A stretch of 64,000 nucleotides of DNA from contig DYNM01000001.1 of NCBI GenBank assembly GCA_020721065.1, positions 248,001-312,000 of the forward strand, given 5' to 3'. This stretch comes from Thiocystis violascens (GTDB taxonomy: Bacteria > Pseudomonadota > Gammaproteobacteria > Chromatiales > Chromatiaceae). This document shows, in pieces, positions 59,928 through 64,000 of this stretch. A program made the position numbers and the translations under genes. The notes below the pieces were generated by a model. That model was not told the DNA's origin, searched no databases, and saw only the letters and a program-made list of their open reading frames with translations. The first letter of the stretch is position 1. The number at the start of each line of letters is the position of its first letter.

Positions 59928-60854
59928 ATGGCTGCTAATCTCACCGCTTGTCGGCATTTTTTAACCCTCTTTGATCTCACCTCTGCCGAAGCGCGTCAGC
60001 TGATTGCCCGCGCCAGCGAATTAAAACAACTGTTGCGACGTGGACAAGACTATCGTCCGTTTCCGCAGCGCACCTTGGCGATGATTTTCGAGAAGGCTTC
60101 CACCAGAACTCGGGTCTCCTTTGAAACGGGAATGGTGCAACTCGGCGGTCATGCGTTGTTTTTATCGCCACGCGACACCCAGTTGGGGCGCGGGGAGCCG
60201 ATTGAAGATAGCGCCCGGGTGCTGTCGCGGATGGTGGATGCGGTGATGATTCGCACCTTTGAACAGGAAACTGTCGAACGTTTCGCAGCACATTCCAGCG
60301 TTCCGGTGATTAACGGTTTGACAGATCGTTGTCATCCCTGCCAATTGTTAGCGGATATGCAAACGTATCACGAGCATCGCGGCGACATTCGTGGCAAGCG
60401 CGTGGCGTGGATTGGCGACGGCAATAATATGTGTTACTCGTTCATGGAAGCGGCACAACTCTTTGATTTTGAGTTGCAAATTGCTTGTCCGGTGGGCTTT
60501 GAACCAGACGCTGCTTTGCTGGCGGCAACGAGCGACCGTTGCTGCGTGGTTCACGATCCGGCGGTGGCGGCGGCAGGTGCGCATTTGGTCGCAACCGATG
60601 TATGGGCAAGTATGGGACAGGAAGAGGAACAGGCGCATCGAGAAACGCTCTTTGCACCGTTTCAAGTCACCGCAGAGGTGATGGCGCAAGCAGCACCGGA
60701 GGCGTTGTTCATGCACTGTTTGCCGGCACATCGCGGTGAGGAAGTTGCAGCAGCGGTGATTGATGGACCGCAGTCGGTGGTGTGGGATGAAGCGGAAAAT
60801 CGGCTTCATGCGCAAAAAGCGTTATTAGAATTTTTGCTCAGGCCAGCGTCGTGA
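59928..60854 (+). CDS. argF: Ornithine carbamoyltransferase
   Basis: A 308-residue enzyme that makes citrulline. It has the carbamoyl-phosphate motif [11 protein letters not shown] and ornithine motif [12 protein letters not shown], with [18 protein letters not shown] between. 23 bases follow argD, so the two form one unit. Confidence 0.97.
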   Translation: MAANLTACRHFLTLFDLTSAEARQLIARASELKQLLRRGQDYRPFPQRTLAMIFEKASTRTRVSFETGMVQLGGHALFLSPRDTQLGRGEPIEDSARVLSRMVDAVMIRTFEQETVERFAAHSSVPVINGLTDRCHPCQLLADMQTYHEHRGDIRGKRVAWIGDGNNMCYSFMEAAQLFDFELQIACPVGFEPDAALLAATSDRCCVVHDPAVAAAGAHLVATDVWASMGQEEEQAHRETLFAPFQVTAEVMAQAAPEALFMHCLPAHRGEEVAAAVIDGPQSVVWDEAENRLHAQKALLEFLLRPAS

Positions 60855-60871
60855 TACCCGGAGGATTCCTC

Positions 60872-61543
60872 GTGAGACGCTTCCCGTTGTTTTTATTGAT
60901 GTTGATTGGCGTTGCGGCGGGCGTACAAGCCGATACCCAATATGTGACCGATCAATTGCAGGTGCCGCTGCGAGCGGGTGAAAGCTCGCGTTATAAAATT
61001 TTGCGGATGCTAGGCAGTGGTACACCGCTAGAAGTGCTTGGTGTCAATCAAGAAACTGAGTATGTGCGGGTGCGTACTGAAAATGGCGCTCAAGGTTATG
61101 TGTTAGCAAATCAACTGCAAATTGAACCAGCAGCGCGGACGCAATTGGCGGACATGCAGTCACGTTTGACTGAGTTGCAACAGGCTCCAGAAGCATTGGC
61201 GGCAAAACTCGCCACGCTGCAAACCGAACACGCCACCTTGACGGAAACCGCGCAGGAACTGAAAGAGAAAAAACAGTCTTTAGAGCAAGAGCTGGCGACC
61301 ATTCGTCATTCCTCATCCAATGTGTTGGAGATTACCAACGAACGGGATCGGTTGCGCATTCAAGTCACTGAATTGACTCGTGAACGCGAGGAATTGGTGC
61401 AAAAGCACAGCGACGCAACGCATCAGATTCAACAACGCTGGTTTTTAATCGGCGCGGGCGTGTTGACGGCTGGCGTGTTGATTGGGCTATTGTTTCCGCA
61501 TTTTTCGCTGCGCCGCCGCAAAAGCAGTTGGGGAAGTTTCTAG
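60872..61543 (+). CDS. SH3-domain membrane-anchored envelope protein (TIGR04211-type)
   Basis: A 223-residue protein from GTG 60872 with GGAGGAT upstream. It has a signal peptide (PLFLLMLIGVAAGVQA), a bacterial SH3 domain (residues about 23-90: TQYVTDQLQVPLRAGESSRYKILRML..GTPLEVL), a coiled coil (about 95-180, TELQQAPEALAAKLATLQ), one membrane helix near 195-213 and a basic tail. This layout is the common gammaproteobacterial SH3 protein of unknown function; a cell-wall or envelope role is inferred. Confidence 0.85.
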   Translation: MRRFPLFLLMLIGVAAGVQADTQYVTDQLQVPLRAGESSRYKILRMLGSGTPLEVLGVNQETEYVRVRTENGAQGYVLANQLQIEPAARTQLADMQSRLTELQQAPEALAAKLATLQTEHATLTETAQELKEKKQSLEQELATIRHSSSNVLEITNERDRLRIQVTELTREREELVQKHSDATHQIQQRWFLIGAGVLTAGVLIGLLFPHFSLRRRKSSWGSF

Positions 61544-61726
61544 CGTTGTTTCTGCGTCCTAGCGCGAACAGTCGCTCGGCTGATTGCTGCACATTTTCCC
61601 TAACACGTTATTTCGGTACGGGTTAATATCCGCAGGCTTGACAACGCAGATCATCCGACCAGTGTCGCCGGGCAAGATGATCAGATTTTCATCGCCATTT
61701 CAAAAACCCATTTAGGAGGGTTTATT

Positions 61727-62329
61727 GTGTCTAAAGCCGTAAAACAAAGCTCGTTAATGACTGCGCTGTTGCCGTCATTTATTCTCTACACCAGCACCAT
61801 TATTCTCGTGGCACTGACTCGCGGCGATCTCGGCGCGACTGTCAAGTATTGGGAATTCATGGTGCCGCTTACCGCCGTGATTTCGCTGATTTCCGGTTGG
61901 GGTGTTGCTTATTCCCGCAATGCGTCACGCTTCACTTATCTCATCAAGCAAATTTTGCACTGGGGCGTGTTGATGGCAGTGCTGTGGTTGCTGCAAACCC
62001 AAGGTGTCGCCACCGCTCTCAGCGGCAAATACACCTTAGTATTGCTGTATCTGTTGAGCATGACAGTGATTTTTGCCGCGTTTTATTTGGATACGAAACA
62101 ACTGTTTTTCGGTGCGTTTCTCGCATTTTGCGCCTACTTGATGGCAGCGCCCGCAAACGTCGCCATTCTCAAGCCGATTGGCGAACTGTTACGCATTGCT
62201 GATGCCCAAAGTCAGCCGTTGACCATGATTGCAGTGGTTGGTTTAATCGCCTTTGCACTCAACGCCGTCTTCGTCATGGGGACGCGCAGTGCTGTTATCG
62301 CTAAACGCGCTCGGTTAGCGGCCGCTTAA
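61727..62329 (+). CDS. Multi-spanning inner-membrane protein of unknown function
   Basis: A 200-residue protein with a GTG start behind AGGAGGG. It has about six membrane segments (cores LLPSFILYTSTIILVAL, FMVPLTAVISLISGW, LMAVLWLLQ, LVLLYLLSMTVIFAAFY, LFFGAFLAFCAYLMAA and MIAVVGLIAFALNAVFVM). No motif identifies a function. Confidence 0.75.
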   Translation: MSKAVKQSSLMTALLPSFILYTSTIILVALTRGDLGATVKYWEFMVPLTAVISLISGWGVAYSRNASRFTYLIKQILHWGVLMAVLWLLQTQGVATALSGKYTLVLLYLLSMTVIFAAFYLDTKQLFFGAFLAFCAYLMAAPANVAILKPIGELLRIADAQSQPLTMIAVVGLIAFALNAVFVMGTRSAVIAKRARLAAA

Positions 62330-62422
62330 TACCGCAACACCGTCATCCCCAGCCGCCCGCCGACCTCGCACCAGCGATCAACCTTCGGCGCGGCGGCGGC
62401 GCAAGTCAGCATTGCAGCCCGC

Positions 62423-62833
62423 ATGTTTCCTCCATTTACATATCCCATCACGGTGCGTTTGCACGATACTGACGCCGCCGGACGCTTATTTTTTGCCCAC
62501 CTGTTTCGCCATGCCCATGACGCCTTTGAAGCGTTCATGGACGCGCTAGAGCTGCCGGTAGACACCTTGATCCGTTCCGGTCAACTGCTGCTGCCGATCA
62601 CGCACGCGCAAGCTGATTACCATCTCCCCCTGCGACACGGCGACCGCGTACTCGTGCAGGTGAGCGTTGCTGACCTCCGCCGCCGCTCCTTTGCCATTCA
62701 GTATGCCTTCCGCACCAGTCAAGGTGAACTCGCCGCGACCGCGCTGACAGTTCATTGTCAAGTCAATGCTGACGGAACCGCCGTTACCGTGCTCGCTCCT
62801 GAATTAAAAAACGTTTTACAATCATTGATTTAA
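62423..62833 (+). CDS. Hot-dog-fold acyl-CoA thioesterase (YbgC/4-HBA-CoA type)
   Basis: A 136-residue single-hot-dog protein. The active-site signature LHDTDAAGRLFFAHLFRHAHDAFEAFMD holds the conserved Asp of the HDTDAAG motif. Close relatives hydrolyse DHNA-CoA or 4-hydroxybenzoyl-CoA, or other acyl-CoAs. The substrate cannot be told. Confidence 0.88.
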   Translation: MFPPFTYPITVRLHDTDAAGRLFFAHLFRHAHDAFEAFMDALELPVDTLIRSGQLLLPITHAQADYHLPLRHGDRVLVQVSVADLRRRSFAIQYAFRTSQGELAATALTVHCQVNADGTAVTVLAPELKNVLQSLI

Positions 62834-62868
62834 CTGCCAAATTTCCGCTTTGATCGGAGCATATTGTG

Positions 62869-64000
62869 ATGACCACGCTGGCATCAACGCTGATCGGACG
62901 CATCACTGAACTGCGCGGCAACCGCCTCATCGCCAGCCTGTTGCCAAGCAAAGAAGGCTTCGCATCAGTTCTCAAACTTGAACACGAAACGCTGCCGATT
63001 GGGCAATTGGGCAGCGTGGTGGAAGTGCGGGATCGTAGCGGACAGGTGCTCGCTGAAGTTGTGCGCTGCACCGAAGAGGCGCTCGAGCGCCCGCTGGCGC
63101 TTGAATCTGAAACGACGCCAGCGCGGCGACACGCGGGGCGGGTGCGCTGGTTGGAACTGATCGCAGTCGGCGAAATCAACAGCGATGGGAAGCTTCAAAC
63201 GGGAGTCAGCCAGTTTCCGCTGCTGGGCGCGACCGTTCACCTGATTCCGAGTGCGCGGCTGGCGACATTGCTGCACAGCGACCTCGCCTCACTGCCGTTG
63301 GGTCAGCTTGCCACCCGCCCGACGTTGACTGCCAGCCTCAATCCATCCGCGTTATTTGGGCGACATCTAGCGATTTTGGGACAAAGCGGCGCGGGTAAAT
63401 CGTGGACAGTGACCAGTTTATTGCAGCGCGTGGTGACGACGATGCCACACGCGCATTTAATTCTATTAGATTTACATGGTGAATACGGCTGGCGCACCAC
63501 ACCAGACGCACCATATCAAGGCGTATTTTCTCCAACCGCTGCACATTATGTGGATGCGCAAGCATTAGAAATTCCATATTGGTTATTAACGTATGCAGAA
63601 TTAGTTGATTTATTGATTGATCGCAGCGACAGCAACGCCACCGTACAAATTGCGTTTTTACGCGATGCGGTTTACAACCTGCGCTGCCAAGCCAATGCGC
63701 ATTTAGGTTTAGAGCGGTTATCGGTAGATTCGCCGGTGTATTTTTCACTAGAAGAGCTGTATCAACAGTTCAAAAAAGCCAATGAAGAAAAGAAAGAATT
63801 TGGTAAAGTGAAAGGATCGTTATACGGCGCATTTGATGATTTTTTAGTGCGCTTTCAATCCATGTACAATGATGCGCGTTATGACTTCTTTTTACAGCCT
63901 AAACGACATAATTGTTCAGAAAGTTTAGAACACTTGTTGCAGCAATTTGTGGGTTTAGGTACCCCAAAACGGCAGGTAACAGTGATTGATCTAAGCGCAG
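62869..64000 (+). CDS. HerA-like DUF87 ATPase, 5' part (runs off window)
   Basis: At least 377 residues visible from ATG 62869 behind TCGGAGC; the gene continues past 64000. A beta-rich N-terminal HAS-barrel-like domain (LIGRITELRGNRLIASLL..LPIGQLGSVVEV) precedes Walker A GQSGAGKSWTVTSLL (about residue 173) and the conserved LLDLHGEYGW. This layout is that of HerA/FtsK-type hexameric translocases, which work with NurA-like nucleases in end resection or with partner effectors in defence. The partner would lie downstream, outside the window. Confidence 0.85.
   Translation, partial: MTTLASTLIGRITELRGNRLIASLLPSKEGFASVLKLEHETLPIGQLGSVVEVRDRSGQVLAEVVRCTEEALERPLALESETTPARRHAGRVRWLELIAVGEINSDGKLQTGVSQFPLLGATVHLIPSARLATLLHSDLASLPLGQLATRPTLTASLNPSALFGRHLAILGQSGAGKSWTVTSLLQRVVTTMPHAHLILLDLHGEYGWRTTPDAPYQGVFSPTAAHYVDAQALEIPYWLLTYAELVDLLIDRSDSNATVQIAFLRDAVYNLRCQANAHLGLERLSVDSPVYFSLEELYQQFKKANEEKKEFGKVKGSLYGAFDDFLVRFQSMYNDARYDFFLQPKRHNCSESLEHLLQQFVGLGTPKRQVTVIDLSA

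Overview
The window is chromosomal DNA of a gammaproteobacterium, most likely a sulfur-oxidising one. The main evidence is a tRNA-Tyr/Gly/Thr-tufB-tRNA-Trp-secE-nusG-rplKAJL-rpoBC block running directly into the str, S10, spc and alpha ribosomal operons, together with BioC/BioH-type biotin synthesis, PilU-type retraction ATPases and a small secreted Gly/Tyr/Pro-rich protein that resembles the sulfur-globule envelope proteins of purple sulfur bacteria. I cannot name the genus from sequence alone. Codon use is heterogeneous: dxs, leuA, the bio genes, the 3' end of rpoB and all of rpoC are GC-rich, while the metA/rlmJ region and the 5' part of rpoB are AT-richer.

Layout. Positions 1-5.4 kb: the end of an outer-membrane barrel gene and a PstS-like periplasmic protein; then a PepSY protein and a PhoP/PhoQ-like response regulator and kinase, with a decayed toxin-antitoxin pair between the last two; then dxs on the minus strand. 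5.6-12.8 kb: a methyltransferase, the sulfur-globule-like protein, leuA with an overlapping family-4 uracil-DNA glycosylase, a TauD-like dioxygenase followed by a secreted rhodanese, and rlmJ with a hypB that has no other hyp gene near it. 12.9-16.4 kb: a Uma2 nuclease-fold protein, an unidentified P-loop ATPase, metA, and a secreted protein with an LPAGT repeat tract. 16.4-25.7 kb, all minus strand: glycosyltransferase-bioH-bioC-bioD with stop/start overlaps between the first three genes, a small secreted protein with an internal duplication, two PilU-like ATPases in tandem, a FadL-type outer-membrane protein and UDP-glucose dehydrogenase.

25.7-58.5 kb, all plus strand: the translation/transcription superoperon. 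It starts from a strong promoter before tRNA-Tyr and includes tufB, secE, nusG, rplK, rplA, an L10-type leader, rplJ, rplL, an attenuator, rpoB and rpoC. After a 517-base spacer with a near-consensus promoter and hairpins come rpsL, rpsG, fusA, the second tuf, and 27 further genes from rpsJ to rplQ. 58.7-64 kb: argD, argF, an SH3-domain membrane protein, a multi-spanning membrane protein, a hot-dog thioesterase and the 5' part of a HerA-like ATPase gene that runs off the window.

The most unusual features are in the RNA polymerase genes. RpoC carries about 100 extra residues directly after the secondary-channel rim helices, RpoB carries two smaller extra segments, and the rpoB-rpoC spacer is filled with short tandem and inverted repeats. 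Also notable are the mosaic pattern of the two tuf genes (a long near-identical block beside a divergent block), the internally deleted toxin inside a two-component operon, the doubled N-terminal motif of the uracil-DNA glycosylase and the tandem PilU-like genes. I did not find a complete, clearly new multi-gene system.
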